Below are positions 7,304-15,857 of a DNA stretch of 64,000 nt, in pieces. This stretch comes from an uncultured Collinsella sp. (GTDB lineage Bacteria > Actinomycetota > Coriobacteriia > Coriobacteriales > Coriobacteriaceae), in NCBI GenBank assembly GCA_900544135.1, contig UQTU01000009.1:1-64000 (forward strand). Reading direction: 5' to 3'. The notes beneath the pieces are model-generated. The model did no database searches. It was not told where the DNA came from and saw only the letters and a program-made list of their open reading frames with translations. Within the stretch, counting starts at the first letter, position 1. Each line of letters starts with the position of its first letter. Both the position numbers and the translations under genes were made by a program.

Positions 7304-8596
7304 CTATTCGGTTTGATTGTTTTCGGCAGCAGGATTATCGCCCGGCTCATCCGCCGGCGTGGCAACGGCATCCCAATCGGGCTCCGCAGGCGTCGCCTCG
7401 GACGCCGGTGCGGGGACAGGAGCAGGTGCCGGGGCAGGTGCAGGCGCGGGTGCCGGGGCAGGCGCAGCACCAGTGGCTGCCGTGGGATTGAATCCCGCAG
7501 GAGCAGGCTTCTTCTCACCCGGGAGCACAAAAGTCAAAACGTCGTCCTTGTCCTCATCGGCCCATTCGCTTGCATAACGTGCAGCCCAATAGCCAACGGC
7601 ACGGTGCTTGAGCATCTTGCCAAAGACCGTAAGGAACACCGTGACGAATGCAATCAGCACCAGGAACAATACGAGCGTGACACCACCGGCGGTAACAATC
7701 GCCTCGATACCCGTGGGGCGATAGTAATAGCCGTACGCGCCAATTCCGGCGATGGCACCAAAGACAGCTGTCAAGATCCACGTAATGGCGTTGGAAACCA
7801 GGCCCGTCAAAAACTCGGGAAGGAACGAAGCGCAGAACAGCTTGGTCTTGTTGTGCTTAAACGCCGCCCAGACCTTGTCGAGCGAAAACGCGCTCTCAAC
7901 GCGCCCGGTCACCGCAAAGTGCATCACGGCAATGTCGGCGAACATCTTAAAGAAGACCCCCAAGACTGCCGTGGCAATCATAGCCAGGACAAGCAGGCCG
8001 AGCGAACCGAACAGCGCAGCCTCGAGCGCATAGGAGCCATAGTAGGAGTACGAGCCTGCGGCACCAAGCGCCACGCCCTCCACCAGCGAAAGCACTACAC
8101 CGATAACGGGAATGGCAGCGATAACCTCGAGCACGACCGAAATAACGCTCGAAAAGACTCCGAGACCAAACGACGTGGAACGCATCAGCGGACGATCCAT
8201 GCCGTCATCGATCTTAAGCGACAGATCGCGACCCCACTCGATGCCAAAGCCGGAACCGCACACGCTCGCAATGCAAGCTGCCAAAAAGCCGATGGCAGCC
8301 GCAATGCCGCCAATAACGGGAATAAACAACACGAGCACCGACACAACGCAAATCAGCGCCGGCAAAAACGCGATTTGGCATACACGCTGAAGCACGCCCG
8401 GGGTCTTGGTCATATCCTGGAACGCCTGAACCACACAGCCCTTTGGCGCATTCGCCACGGGCGGTTGCGGAACAAACTGCTGGGGCTGAGGCTGTCCCTG
8501 GGGAGCGGGGCCAGCGGCACCGGCATTAGGAGCACCACACACGCCGCAGAACTTGTCGTTATCGCCCATGGGGGCGCCACACTGCGAGCAGAACAT
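7304..8596 (-). CDS. Zinc-ribbon multi-pass membrane protein
   Basis: Not assigned to a named family. It is 430 residues with an N-terminal zinc ribbon (MFCSQCGAPMGDNDKFCGVC), a Pro/Gln linker, and a membrane region of about six helices between residues 85 and 360. The cytosolic C-terminal tail has an almost uninterrupted Pro-Ala repeat (APAPAPAPAPAPAP) and an acidic end. The shape (cytosolic ribbon, linker, glycine-zipper-rich helices) resembles DUF4013/DUF975-like membrane proteins. AAGGGATGATTCT precedes the ATG. It sits upstream of the DUF4234 protein, whose N-terminal ribbon and linker have the same design, suggesting related roles. The Pro-Ala tract would make a stiff rod and might interact with ribosome-stalling rescue factors; that is speculative. 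Confidence 0.7.
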   Translation of the reverse strand: MFCSQCGAPMGDNDKFCGVCGAPNAGAAGPAPQGQPQPQQFVPQPPVANAPKGCVVQAFQDMTKTPGVLQRVCQIAFLPALICVVSVLVLFIPVIGGIAAAIGFLAACIASVCGSGFGIEWGRDLSLKIDDGMDRPLMRSTSFGLGVFSSVISVVLEVIAAIPVIGVVLSLVEGVALGAAGSYSYYGSYALEAALFGSLGLLVLAMIATAVLGVFFKMFADIAVMHFAVTGRVESAFSLDKVWAAFKHNKTKLFCASFLPEFLTGLVSNAITWILTAVFGAIAGIGAYGYYYRPTGIEAIVTAGGVTLVLFLVLIAFVTVFLTVFGKMLKHRAVGYWAARYASEWADEDKDDVLTFVLPGEKKPAPAGFNPTAATGAAPAPAPAPAPAPAPAPVPAPASEATPAEPDWDAVATPADEPGDNPAAENNQTE

Positions 8597-8745
8597 AGAA
8601 TCATCCCTTCGTATCTAGAGCGAATCACCTGGATCGCAAACGATGTCTTTGGCATCATTATCACCCAATGTGAGTTCAAATACTCAAAGATGACCGATTT
8701 GCATGGTACACGGCGCCAGCAGGCGGTTCGTTGAATACGTCTGTG

Positions 8746-9768
8746 CTAGTTCGTTCCGCGAAAGCCCTTGCCGACGATCTCGGAGCTGTCGACAATCGTG
8801 ATAAAGGCGCCCGGATCGACTTCGCGCGCATAGCGGCGCAGCTGCACGGCCTCGCGACGGCTCAGCACGCTCATGATCACCGTCACACACTTGCCCGAGA
8901 AGGCACCGTAGCCGCGGCTGATGGTCGCCGTGCGGTTGAGATGCTTGACGATAAACTCCTCGACCTTAAGGGGCTCGGAACAAATGACCGTGCAGACTTT
9001 GCGCAGGTGAATGCTCTCAATGGCTTTGTCGACCACAAGCGTCTTGGCAAACAGGCCGAGCACGCAATACAGACCGACACGCGGGCCGTACAAGAAGGCC
9101 GCGATGGTCACGATGCCGATATCGACCAGCAGCAGTGCGCGACCAATCTCGAGCGTCGTGCGGCGCTTGAGGATCATGGCAAGAATGTCCGTGCCACCCG
9201 TCGAGGCGCCGATGTCAAAGACAATAGCGCTGCCAAGCGCCGGCAGGATGACGGCAAAGCACAGGTCGAGCCACATATCACCCGTCAGAGAGACATCGGT
9301 CGGAATAAAGAGCTCAAACAGCGAAACATAGGCGGACAGCGCAAACGAGGCGAAGACGCTCCACAGGATTGCCTTGCGCTCCAAAAAGATAAAGCCCAAA
9401 ACGACGAGAACCGCGTTAATGATCCACATAAAGACGCCGACGGGCAGGGTCGGGAACAGCGTGGACAGAATGACCGACATGCCCGAGGTGCCGCCAAAAG
9501 CAAAATGATTAGGGGTTTTAAACGCAACGATGGCGAAGGCCGTAAGAATCAGGCCCAGATTGAGCTCGGCGAAAAAGCGCGGGAAGCCCGGCTCCTGGCT
9601 GCGCTTTTGGCCGGCACGCTCGCCGCGCTCGATATCGGTGCGATCGACCACGCGCTCCATCGGCACCACGGGAGGACGATGTACCTCTTCGGCAGCTCGC
9701 GATGCCGCCTCTGCCGCGGCGGCCTCAATCGCCCATGCCTGGCTTTCTGTTTCGTGCTCGTCAGCCAT
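8746..9768 (-). CDS. YitT family membrane protein (DUF161/DUF2179)
   Basis: This is a YitT-type protein with an N-terminal membrane domain (five or six helices; LNLGLILTAFAIVAFKTPNHFAFGG... region) and a C-terminal cytosolic DUF2179 domain (TVICSEPLKVEEFIVKHLNR, then GAFSGKCVTVIMSVLSRREA). The DUF2179 domain binds nucleotides in some homologues. At 340 residues it is longer than the usual 280-290, because of a charged N-terminal extension of about 60 residues. The conserved STGGTDILAMILKR loop is present. The ATG at 9768 is the only sensible start. It stands alone, and the substrate is unknown. Confidence 0.9.
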   Translation of the reverse strand: MADEHETESQAWAIEAAAAEAASRAAEEVHRPPVVPMERVVDRTDIERGERAGQKRSQEPGFPRFFAELNLGLILTAFAIVAFKTPNHFAFGGTSGMSVILSTLFPTLPVGVFMWIINAVLVVLGFIFLERKAILWSVFASFALSAYVSLFELFIPTDVSLTGDMWLDLCFAVILPALGSAIVFDIGASTGGTDILAMILKRRTTLEIGRALLLVDIGIVTIAAFLYGPRVGLYCVLGLFAKTLVVDKAIESIHLRKVCTVICSEPLKVEEFIVKHLNRTATISRGYGAFSGKCVTVIMSVLSRREAVQLRRYAREVDPGAFITIVDSSEIVGKGFRGTN

Positions 9769-9884
9769 TACGGCAACCCCTCGTTAACAATTTGGAAACA
9801 ATGCGCCCATTAGGGTAACGCGGAACGCGACGATTGCAACCCCTAGTTAGACGAGCGGTATGCCTACATCGGGGGCATACAAAT

Positions 9885-9923
9885 AACGGCCGGCCGCACA
9901 TACATCCGTGCGACCGGCCGTTT
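9885..9923 (-). terminator. Hairpin terminator between Asp23 and YitT genes
   Basis: AACGGCCGG(C)CGCAC pairs with GTGCGACCGGCCGTT around a ten-base loop, with a T-containing tail on the minus strand. It lies downstream of the Asp23 gene and upstream of yitT. Confidence 0.65.
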
Positions 9924-9935
9924 GACGTTTTCGCA

Positions 9936-9978
9936 GATAAAACCTGCCAAAATAAACCTGTCCCTTTTTGGAAGGTTA
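9936..9978 (-). repeat. Dispersed hairpin repeat (AACCTGCC family), copy 1
   Basis: The element reads GATAAAACCTGCC, AAAATAAACCTG, TCCCTTTTT, GGAAGGTTA on the plus strand. The stem is AACCTGCC with GGAAGGTT (one mismatch here). The final TTA is the complement of the TAA stop of the Asp23 gene (9976-9978), so the repeat overlaps the stop codon. On the minus strand the hairpin is followed by TTTTATC, so it can work as a terminator. Other copies: 14802, 48024, 50296, 55533 and 59096. Confidence 0.85.
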
Positions 9979-10491
9979 TTCGTGCTGGCTGGTGCGGTGC
10001 TCGTACTCCTCGGGGGTGATGACGTCCTCGATACGCAGGTTGACACCCGCCACCTCAAGGCCGGTCATCGCGGCAAGGCGCTCAGTGACACGTGCCTTGA
10101 CATCGTCGAAGATCGCGGGCGCATAGGCGCCGTACTCGATGATGACGGAGATGTTGACGACCACGCGATTGTCATCGGTGACCTCGACCGTCACGCCCTT
10201 GGTCAGATTCTCGGCACCAAACTGCTCCTGCACAAAGTGCATGAGGTTACCCTTCATGCCCAGAACGTGCGGAACCTCGCGGGTGGCCATGGCAACGATC
10301 TTCTCGATCACACCGTTGGAATAGGTCAGCGAGTCCTCGGACTCGTCCGCTTCCTCGTCATCCTCATCCACATCGGACTCGGCCTCGACGAGCGCCTCAT
10401 CCTCGAGCGTTACGTCCTCGGCCTCGGCAGCGACGGTCTCGTCCGCCTCGAGCTCGGTATCGGCCACATCGACCTTCGTATTAAAAGCCAT
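9976..10491 (-). CDS. Asp23/Gls24 family envelope stress protein
   Basis: This is a cytosolic alkaline-shock protein of the Asp23/Gls24 family, which in staphylococci is held at the membrane by AmaP. Here it is 171 residues. Residues 1-55 are a strongly acidic low-complexity leader (EDVTLEDEALVEAESDVDED), and the Asp23 fold begins at about LTYSNGVIEKIVAMATREVPHVLG and ends with LAAMTGLEVAGVNLRIEDVI. A strong AAGGAGGAACC site fixes the start at 10491. It is the last gene of an apparent operon with AmaP and a DUF2273 protein. Its stop codon lies inside a dispersed hairpin repeat. Confidence 0.93.
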   Translation of the reverse strand: MAFNTKVDVADTELEADETVAAEAEDVTLEDEALVEAESDVDEDDEEADESEDSLTYSNGVIEKIVAMATREVPHVLGMKGNLMHFVQEQFGAENLTKGVTVEVTDDNRVVVNISVIIEYGAYAPAIFDDVKARVTERLAAMTGLEVAGVNLRIEDVITPEEYEHRTSQHE

Positions 10492-10535
10492 GGTTCCTCC
10501 TTATGCCTGCCGCAGATGCGACAGTCGAATACATA

Positions 10536-10913
10536 TTAGCGGCCGCTAAACAGACGGCCGAAGAAGTTGACGATCCCGTTCTCGCCGTCGCGAATTTGGC
10601 CGATCACAGCGCCGATCAGCACAAAGAAAGCAATGACGAGCGTATCCCACAGGCCGAGCGTGAGCACCAACACGGCGAGGATAAAGCCAGCGACGGCACC
10701 GAGCGTGGTGTTGGGATGACGCACAGCATAGCTCCAGATGGCAGCGCCCGTACCCTTGATGAGACCCATAGCCTCGTCAAAATCCGCGGCTGCCGCGTCT
10801 TGTAACTCAGTTGCCTCTGCTTTGGAATCAACAGGTTCGCTCGCCGGCGTGGCGCTCTGGTCAATCGTCAGGCGCGGCGTACGAGCGGTCTTATCTTGAT
10901 TGGTATCACTCAC
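10536..10913 (-). CDS. DUF2273 small membrane protein
   Basis: This 125-residue protein ends in a DUF2273-like module: HPNTTLGAVAGFILAVLVLTL, then LWDTLVIAFFVLIGAVIGQI and a cytosolic tail. It therefore has two membrane helices after a hydrophilic N-terminus of about 55 residues. I place the start at the GTG at 10913, which overlaps the amaP stop in GTGAGTGA; the open frame further upstream is only a shadow of amaP. DUF2273 proteins are regularly encoded beside amaP and asp23, as here, and probably help to anchor Asp23 at the membrane. The overlap indicates translational coupling. Confidence 0.85.
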   Translation of the reverse strand: MSDTNQDKTARTPRLTIDQSATPASEPVDSKAEATELQDAAAADFDEAMGLIKGTGAAIWSYAVRHPNTTLGAVAGFILAVLVLTLGLWDTLVIAFFVLIGAVIGQIRDGENGIVNFFGRLFSGR

Positions 10914-11451
10914 CGGAAACCTCCACAGTCTGGACGGTAGTCTTGGACGGCAAAAAACGGACGCGCGTGGTCGTACCCGGCGTGCCGAGCATGGTGTCGC
11001 AGGCTTCCTCGATGCGCTGCTGCATCGCGGTAGCCAGAGATGCCACGTCCTTATCGTCAAGCGCGATAGCCTCGACCTTAAATCGGACGTGCGAATCGTC
11101 GGGGCCTTGGACGCGGGCCTCGACATGCTCGACCATCACGCGGTCGTCGCGCTCGGCAGCAGCCCTAGCACACGAAGAAAGCGCCGCAAGGGTGACCTCG
11201 ATATTGCGCTCCCCCGCCGGATGCACGCAGGACGGCTCGCGACGAGCAAACATCAGGCGGAAGAAGCTTACCAGCACGCCAATCGCCACAACTCCGCCGC
11301 ATGCCGTCACGACAATGCGCGGCATGGGGTCGCGCATCAGCAGCATAAAGCGATACGTATACGGCCCCCAAAACTGGCAGACAAGCGTACCCAGCGCCAC
11401 GATGGCGGCGGCAAGATACACGATCGCCAGGGCTCGTTTGAGTACGCGCAC
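10906..11451 (-). CDS. amaP: Alkaline shock membrane anchor protein AmaP
   Basis: The protein has 181 residues. It has an N-terminal pair of membrane helices (ALAIVYLAAAIVALGTLVCQ and VVTACGGVVAIGVLVSFFRL) followed by a cytosolic domain with the Asp23-like pattern (VRFKVEAIALDDKDVASLATAM). That is the AmaP layout, in which two helices form a hairpin that tethers Asp23. The start is a GTG at 11451 with AGGGAG six bases upstream. It is first in the amaP, DUF2273, asp23 order, and its stop overlaps the next start by 8 bases. Named by architecture and context. Confidence 0.85.
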   Translation of the reverse strand: MRVLKRALAIVYLAAAIVALGTLVCQFWGPYTYRFMLLMRDPMPRIVVTACGGVVAIGVLVSFFRLMFARREPSCVHPAGERNIEVTLAALSSCARAAAERDDRVMVEHVEARVQGPDDSHVRFKVEAIALDDKDVASLATAMQQRIEEACDTMLGTPGTTTRVRFLPSKTTVQTVEVSGE

Positions 11452-11506
11452 GTGGCGCTCCCTTCAAATCTCGATCCACAGAATGCAAAACGGTTCGCAT
11501 CATTAT

Positions 11507-11549
11507 AAAAGAGCCGGGTCCGGTGCTCTACGCACGCGGATCCGGCTCA
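11507..11549 (-). terminator. Intrinsic terminator of yebC
   Basis: GAGCCGGGTCCG at 11511-11522 pairs with CGGATCCGGCTC at 11537-11548. On the minus strand it is followed by TTTT. It sits downstream of yebC and upstream of amaP. Confidence 0.85.
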
Positions 11550-11617
11550 TCTATTCCACGAGGCTTGCATGCTCGCTTCATTATGCCCAGATATGCACGG
11601 CTTAACCCGTGCGGGCG

Positions 11618-12424
11618 CTACTCCTCCTCGAGGGCAGCGATGACCTCGTCGGTCATGTCCATGGTGCTGTAAACATCCTGGACGTCGTCGAGCTCCTCAA
11701 GACGGTCGATGAGGCGCTGAACCTTCTTGGCGTCGGCGCCAGAAACCTCGGTCGGGGTGGTCGGGACCATGGTGGTCTCGGAGCCCTTGACCTGGACGCC
11801 CTGCTCCTCGAGTGCTTTGGAGACAGCCATAACGTCGTTGGCAGCAGTCCAGACGATCCACTCCTCGCCGGCGTCCTCGTAGTCCTCGCCACCGGCCTCG
11901 GCGATCGCCATCATAAACTCATCCTCGTCACCGGCAGCACCGTTGGCGATCATGGTCTCCTTCTTGGCGTTCTCGTCCAGGACCTCCTTGGCAACGACGA
12001 TCTGGCCCTTGCGCTCAAACTGGAAGGCGACGGAACCGGAGGTGCCCAGGTTGCCACCGGCGTGGGAGAAGGCGGAACGGACATCGGCGGCGGTGCGGTT
12101 GCGGTTGTCGGTCAGGCAGTCGACGTAGACGGCGACACCGGCGGGACCGTAGCCCTCGTACACGATGTTCTCGTAGACGGCGGCATCGGCACCCGAACCA
12201 AAGGCCTTATCGATAGCGGACTTGATCTTGTCCTTAGGCATGGACTGAGCCTTGGCCTTGGCAACGGCAGCGGCGAGGCTGGCGTTGTTCTCGGGCAGCG
12301 GGTCGCCGCCGAGACGGGCAGCAACGGTGATGTTGCGGCTGAGCTTGGAGAAGAGGGCGGAACGCTTGGCGTCCTGCGCGCCCTTACGATGCTTGGTTGT
12401 GGCCCACTTAGAGTGTCCGGACAT
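11618..12424 (-). CDS. yebC: YebC/PmpR family regulatory protein
   Basis: This is a YebC-type protein of 268 residues, slightly longer than the usual 240-250. Members were described as transcriptional regulators (PmpR), and more recently as ribosome-associated factors that help translation of difficult sequences such as polyproline. The N-terminal MSGHSKWATTKHRKGAQDAKR and GGDPLPENNASLAAAVAKAK are family hallmarks, as is YEGYGPAGVAVYVDCLTDNRNRTAADVR. AGGAGACACGT precedes the ATG at 12424. Two Pro-Ala-rich proteins in this window are plausible clients, which is speculation. It is a single gene with its own terminator. Confidence 0.95.
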   Translation of the reverse strand: MSGHSKWATTKHRKGAQDAKRSALFSKLSRNITVAARLGGDPLPENNASLAAAVAKAKAQSMPKDKIKSAIDKAFGSGADAAVYENIVYEGYGPAGVAVYVDCLTDNRNRTAADVRSAFSHAGGNLGTSGSVAFQFERKGQIVVAKEVLDENAKKETMIANGAAGDEDEFMMAIAEAGGEDYEDAGEEWIVWTAANDVMAVSKALEEQGVQVKGSETTMVPTTPTEVSGADAKKVQRLIDRLEELDDVQDVYSTMDMTDEVIAALEEE

Positions 12425-12596
12425 ACGTGTCTCCTATCGGTTTCGACCTAAAGCCCAGCGTGGATGCTCGGGCAATATAAACAAACGCTATAAATGATAT
12501 ACCTACTGGCCTGTGAGATAAACAAAAAAATGAAGGCGTCGTGATGATGCAGCCCCTTGGCACAAAGCAGCCTGACCCCAATGCGCCAATCTTTGG

Positions 12597-14780
12597 TTAG
12601 GTCCACAGGCGGTCGCTGCGGGTGATCGTGGCGCCGATGGCGAAAGGCATGCATGCAATGACCGGGTACAGGTAGCGCATGTAGGTCGACCCATTACATG
12701 GACCAATCAGGCACACAGCGAGCACACCCAGCAGCGGTATCCAGATGGCCAGCGCGCGCCACGAATGGCGGCGCAACAGGTAGACCACCACGACGATCAT
12801 GATCCACACGTAGGTGGCCGAGCTCATGGTGAGCGAGATAAACGGAATGCGCTGCACCGCCACGCGGTACAGGTTAATCAGGTGGTCGCACCAGCGCACG
12901 GCTTTGCTGTCGACCGGATGGAAGTCAAAGTACTTGAGGTTATCGGGCTTCGCCATGATCTCGGCACTGCGCGCCGTGCTGTAGACCCACGCATCGCGAG
13001 CGCTCGGATAGAAGTACCCGTAGTAGTTATTGACGAGCGCCGAGATATAGCACTCGGGGTCCTTTTTGAACATCTGGGCCCACACCTTAAAATAGGCCTT
13101 GATGTCCTCCTGCGAGGCGTACTCATTGAAGCAGTTTTTGACGGCATCCGATTTGTCGGGGTTGTAGCGACGGCCCAGGTTCTCGTACTTAAGCACACGG
13201 TCGATCACGGCACGCTCTTCGTCGGTCACCAAGCCGTCGCAAGGAGCCTCCACGATGGTGCCGTCCTCCTTAACCGTGGGGTTGACGCCCGAGTTGAGGC
13301 CGTCGTGCTTTTGGACAAAACGAGCCGTCTGCTGGAACGGAATCGAGAGGATTTCGCGCTTGGAACCAGGCGTGATGTCATGTGCCGGCATAAAGACCTT
13401 GGTGAAGTACATATTAGAGGCAAGGCAGAGTGCAAGCACCGCAAGAACTCCCACCCAGCGGAAACGCGGGGTGGTGCCCGAAGGCGCAGCACCAGCCTGC
13501 TTGGCTGCACGACGGGCCACGTGCGCGTCCCAAGCGCAAAACGCCGCCGCGATTACGCATGCCGCCAGGGGAAACACCAAGCCGCCGTTGCGCAAAAACG
13601 TGGAACCCATGGCACCCAGCACGAGCAACAGCCAGTCGTGGCGTGCAAAGAGCACAGGCGCCTGTTCGCCCGCGCGCTCGGCATTGGCATCGCGACGGGG
13701 CAGGCCACATGCCACGAGCTTGACGGTCTGAACGAGCAGCACCAAAAACGCATCGGCAAACAGTACGTCTTTGGTCAGCAGCGCCGCATAGTTGGAGAAC
13801 ATCGGCATAAACGCAAAGAACAGCAAGATGACGCCACGGACCGGCAGGCTCACGCCCAGCTTGCGCAGCGAAGATATGGAATAGGCCATGCAGGCGGCCG
13901 TGATGACAAATTGGGCACAGGTGTAGATGGCAAGGCCCGCATTGGCGCTGCTGAATAGCGAAAGCCCCAGTTGCACACATGAGCCGATGATGGCCGTGTG
14001 CACCACCGGATGATGGCCGTTGAGCAGCACGTTGGGGTTAAGCAGGCGCAGGTAGTCGCTCGTGCCGTTGGGATAGTTGAACCATTGGCGGATCTGCGCG
14101 CCCGTATCTCCCATAAAGAGGCCGGGCAGCGAGGCGATAAGCGTGGGCGCCCAGACAATCATGAGGACAAGAAACGGCCCGACAAAGGGATGGACCGAGA
14201 GCACGGCGTGGGCAACACGCCACACGCGACCAAAATGTGCCTCCGAAAACGGGATGCGGTGGGAGCTCAACCAATCTAAAAACTCAAAAGCCAGATAGAA
14301 GGCCACAATCGCCAGAAGCATCCAGCCCGCGCCGCCAATCCAGGCGCAGATAACGCGTGCCTTGTCGCCCAGCACAATCTCTGCCGAATCGGTAAGGTCG
14401 TAGCTACGGCCGAACACCATGCAAACGGCAAAGAACAGCGATGGCAGCACGACCGACGGGCGCCAAGCGTCACCGCGGCCAAAGAACACATAGCGAAACG
14501 GCAGCGTGAGCAAGCAGGCAAGCGCGAGCAGCATCACTGCGTCGGTATGGCCGGCAAACGAGAGAAGTACCTCGTAGCACACGTAGAGCGTGCCCGTCGC
14601 CTTGGGGTCGATCGCCAGGACCGCATTGCTCGACACCGGGGCGGGATCGATGGAAAACGCCGTAGTCGCCAGCAGGGCGAGCAAAAATGCGATGAGCGTC
14701 TGCTTGGCGGGATAGCGCTTAAACCAAACGATGCGGGCGGCGTCGCGCGCAGCCGTTGCGGAGAGGTCGGAATCCTTCAC
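12597..14780 (-). CDS. Large multi-pass membrane protein (DUF6020-like)
   Basis: The protein has 727 residues and about 13 predicted membrane helices. A long hydrophilic insertion between roughly residues 455 and 640 (from HDITPGSKREILSIPFQQTA to the late helices) should face outside the cell. The pattern, with MGDTGAQIRQWFNYP and HHPVVHTAIIG in an early loop, fits the DUF6020/glycosyltransferase-like polytopic proteins of Gram-positive bacteria, which may move or transfer envelope sugars; the exact role is unknown. The start is a GTG at 14780, preceded by GAAAGG at a rather long spacing. A dispersed hairpin repeat (14802-14844) lies immediately upstream. Confidence 0.75.
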   Translation of the reverse strand: MKDSDLSATAARDAARIVWFKRYPAKQTLIAFLLALLATTAFSIDPAPVSSNAVLAIDPKATGTLYVCYEVLLSFAGHTDAVMLLALACLLTLPFRYVFFGRGDAWRPSVVLPSLFFAVCMVFGRSYDLTDSAEIVLGDKARVICAWIGGAGWMLLAIVAFYLAFEFLDWLSSHRIPFSEAHFGRVWRVAHAVLSVHPFVGPFLVLMIVWAPTLIASLPGLFMGDTGAQIRQWFNYPNGTSDYLRLLNPNVLLNGHHPVVHTAIIGSCVQLGLSLFSSANAGLAIYTCAQFVITAACMAYSISSLRKLGVSLPVRGVILLFFAFMPMFSNYAALLTKDVLFADAFLVLLVQTVKLVACGLPRRDANAERAGEQAPVLFARHDWLLLVLGAMGSTFLRNGGLVFPLAACVIAAAFCAWDAHVARRAAKQAGAAPSGTTPRFRWVGVLAVLALCLASNMYFTKVFMPAHDITPGSKREILSIPFQQTARFVQKHDGLNSGVNPTVKEDGTIVEAPCDGLVTDEERAVIDRVLKYENLGRRYNPDKSDAVKNCFNEYASQEDIKAYFKVWAQMFKKDPECYISALVNNYYGYFYPSARDAWVYSTARSAEIMAKPDNLKYFDFHPVDSKAVRWCDHLINLYRVAVQRIPFISLTMSSATYVWIMIVVVVYLLRRHSWRALAIWIPLLGVLAVCLIGPCNGSTYMRYLYPVIACMPFAIGATITRSDRLWT

Positions 14781-14801
14781 AGTCCGAATAGCCTTTCTAG
14801 A

Positions 14802-14844
14802 AACCTGCCAAAAAGGGACAGGTTTATTTTGGCAGGTTTTATCT
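14802..14844 (-). repeat. Dispersed hairpin repeat (AACCTGCC family), copy 2
   Basis: AACCTGCC at 14802-14809 pairs with GGCAGGTT around a 21-base loop containing AAAGGGACAGG, and is followed by TTATC. It shows the opposite plus-strand orientation to copies 1, 3, 4 and 5. It lies between lgt and the membrane protein gene and could terminate lgt read-through poorly, as its T-run is on the plus strand. Confidence 0.8.
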
Positions 14845-14883
14845 GGGGAAACGTTACGGTTCTGCCATCGTTGCCCGGCAAAA

Positions 14884-14916
14884 CCACCACAAAGGTGCCT
14901 GTCCCCTTTATGGTGG
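14884..14916. repeat. Related hairpin variant (CCACCA / TGGTGG)
   Basis: CCACCA and TGGTGG enclose AAAGGTGCCTGTCCCC. The loop core resembles the one at 38053-38088 (CACAAAGGTGCCTGTCCC), and the CCTGTCCC core is shared with the AACCTGCC family. It lies just past the lgt stop codon. Confidence 0.55.
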
Positions 14917-14926
14917 TATGTGGTGG

Positions 14927-15748
14927 CTAGGCGTCGAGGTAGATGCGCTGGGGGCGATTGCGGTGTCGGGCGAAGATGATGAGCGCCAGGCCTGCAATCA
15001 CGAGTGGCAGACTCAACAGCTGACCCATGGTGATGACGCCGCCCAGCAGATAGCCCAGCTGGGCATCGGGCACGCGCACAAACTCAACGAGGAAGCGGAC
15101 AATGCCGTAACCCATCACAAACACACCCATAAACGTGCCCTGGGGCAGCAGCGGTTTTTTGCGGCTGAGCACCTGCAAGATGCAAAAGAGCACAATGCCC
15201 TCGAGAAATGCCTCGTAGAGCTGGGAGGGATGGCGCGGCATATCGCCCGCGGTGCCGCCAAAGATCACGCCCCAGGGCAAATCGGTCGGCTTGCCCCACA
15301 GCTCGCCGTTGACAAAGTTGGCGCAGCGCCCCAGGCACAGGGCCAACGGAGCACCGATGACCGCGAGGTCTGCCAAAGTCCACGCATCGAGCTTGTACAT
15401 GCGGCACACGAGCACGCCGCCGATGATGCCGCCCACCAAGCCGCCATGGAAACTCATGCCGCCTTCGTTGGTGGCAAAGATCTCGAGCGGATGTGCCCAG
15501 TAGTAGCCGTCACCGTAAAAGATGACGTAGAACAGGCGGGCGCCAATGATAAGGCCAAAGACCACACCGACCACGACGCTCGTCAGGTCGTCGACCGTAA
15601 TGTCGAAACCCCAGCGACGCTGCGTGCGATACATGACGACCGCCGTGAGCAGAGCACCGACCACGTAGGCCAAGCCGTACCAGTAGATGGTGATGGGCCC
15701 CGCCGAAATGGCGACGGGATCAAGCATATGGTAGAGGTCGTTGAGCAT
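14927..15748 (-). CDS. lgt: Prolipoprotein diacylglyceryl transferase
   Basis: Lgt transfers diacylglycerol from phosphatidylglycerol to the lipobox cysteine of prolipoproteins at the membrane. Starting at the ATG at 15748, with GGGGGACCGAT in front, it has 273 residues, the usual length. Conserved stretches include YWYGLAYVVGAL, the Lgt signature region with GARLFYVIFY, FHGGLVGGIIGGVL, GRCANFVNGELWGKPTDLPW and RHPSQLYEAFLEG. Seven membrane segments are expected. It would process the lipoprotein of the ABC transporter at 38.2 kb. It is a single gene; the frame upstream of 15748 is not needed. Confidence 0.95.
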   Translation of the reverse strand: MLNDLYHMLDPVAISAGPITIYWYGLAYVVGALLTAVVMYRTQRRWGFDITVDDLTSVVVGVVFGLIIGARLFYVIFYGDGYYWAHPLEIFATNEGGMSFHGGLVGGIIGGVLVCRMYKLDAWTLADLAVIGAPLALCLGRCANFVNGELWGKPTDLPWGVIFGGTAGDMPRHPSQLYEAFLEGIVLFCILQVLSRKKPLLPQGTFMGVFVMGYGIVRFLVEFVRVPDAQLGYLLGGVITMGQLLSLPLVIAGLALIIFARHRNRPQRIYLDA

Positions 15749-15857
15749 ATCGGTCCCCCTGCTCCCTACATACAAATGCGGCCGCGGGCCTTTCGCTCGC
15801 AGCCGCACATTTGGGCGTGACGTCTATGCGGAGCACATCGCCCGCAGCTTTCGCTTC

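Noticed and set aside
10914..11126. Longer N-terminus for the DUF2273 protein
   Set aside because: The upstream codons overlap amaP and give Arg/Ser/Pro-rich noise; the GTG in GTGAGTGA is the plausible coupled start.
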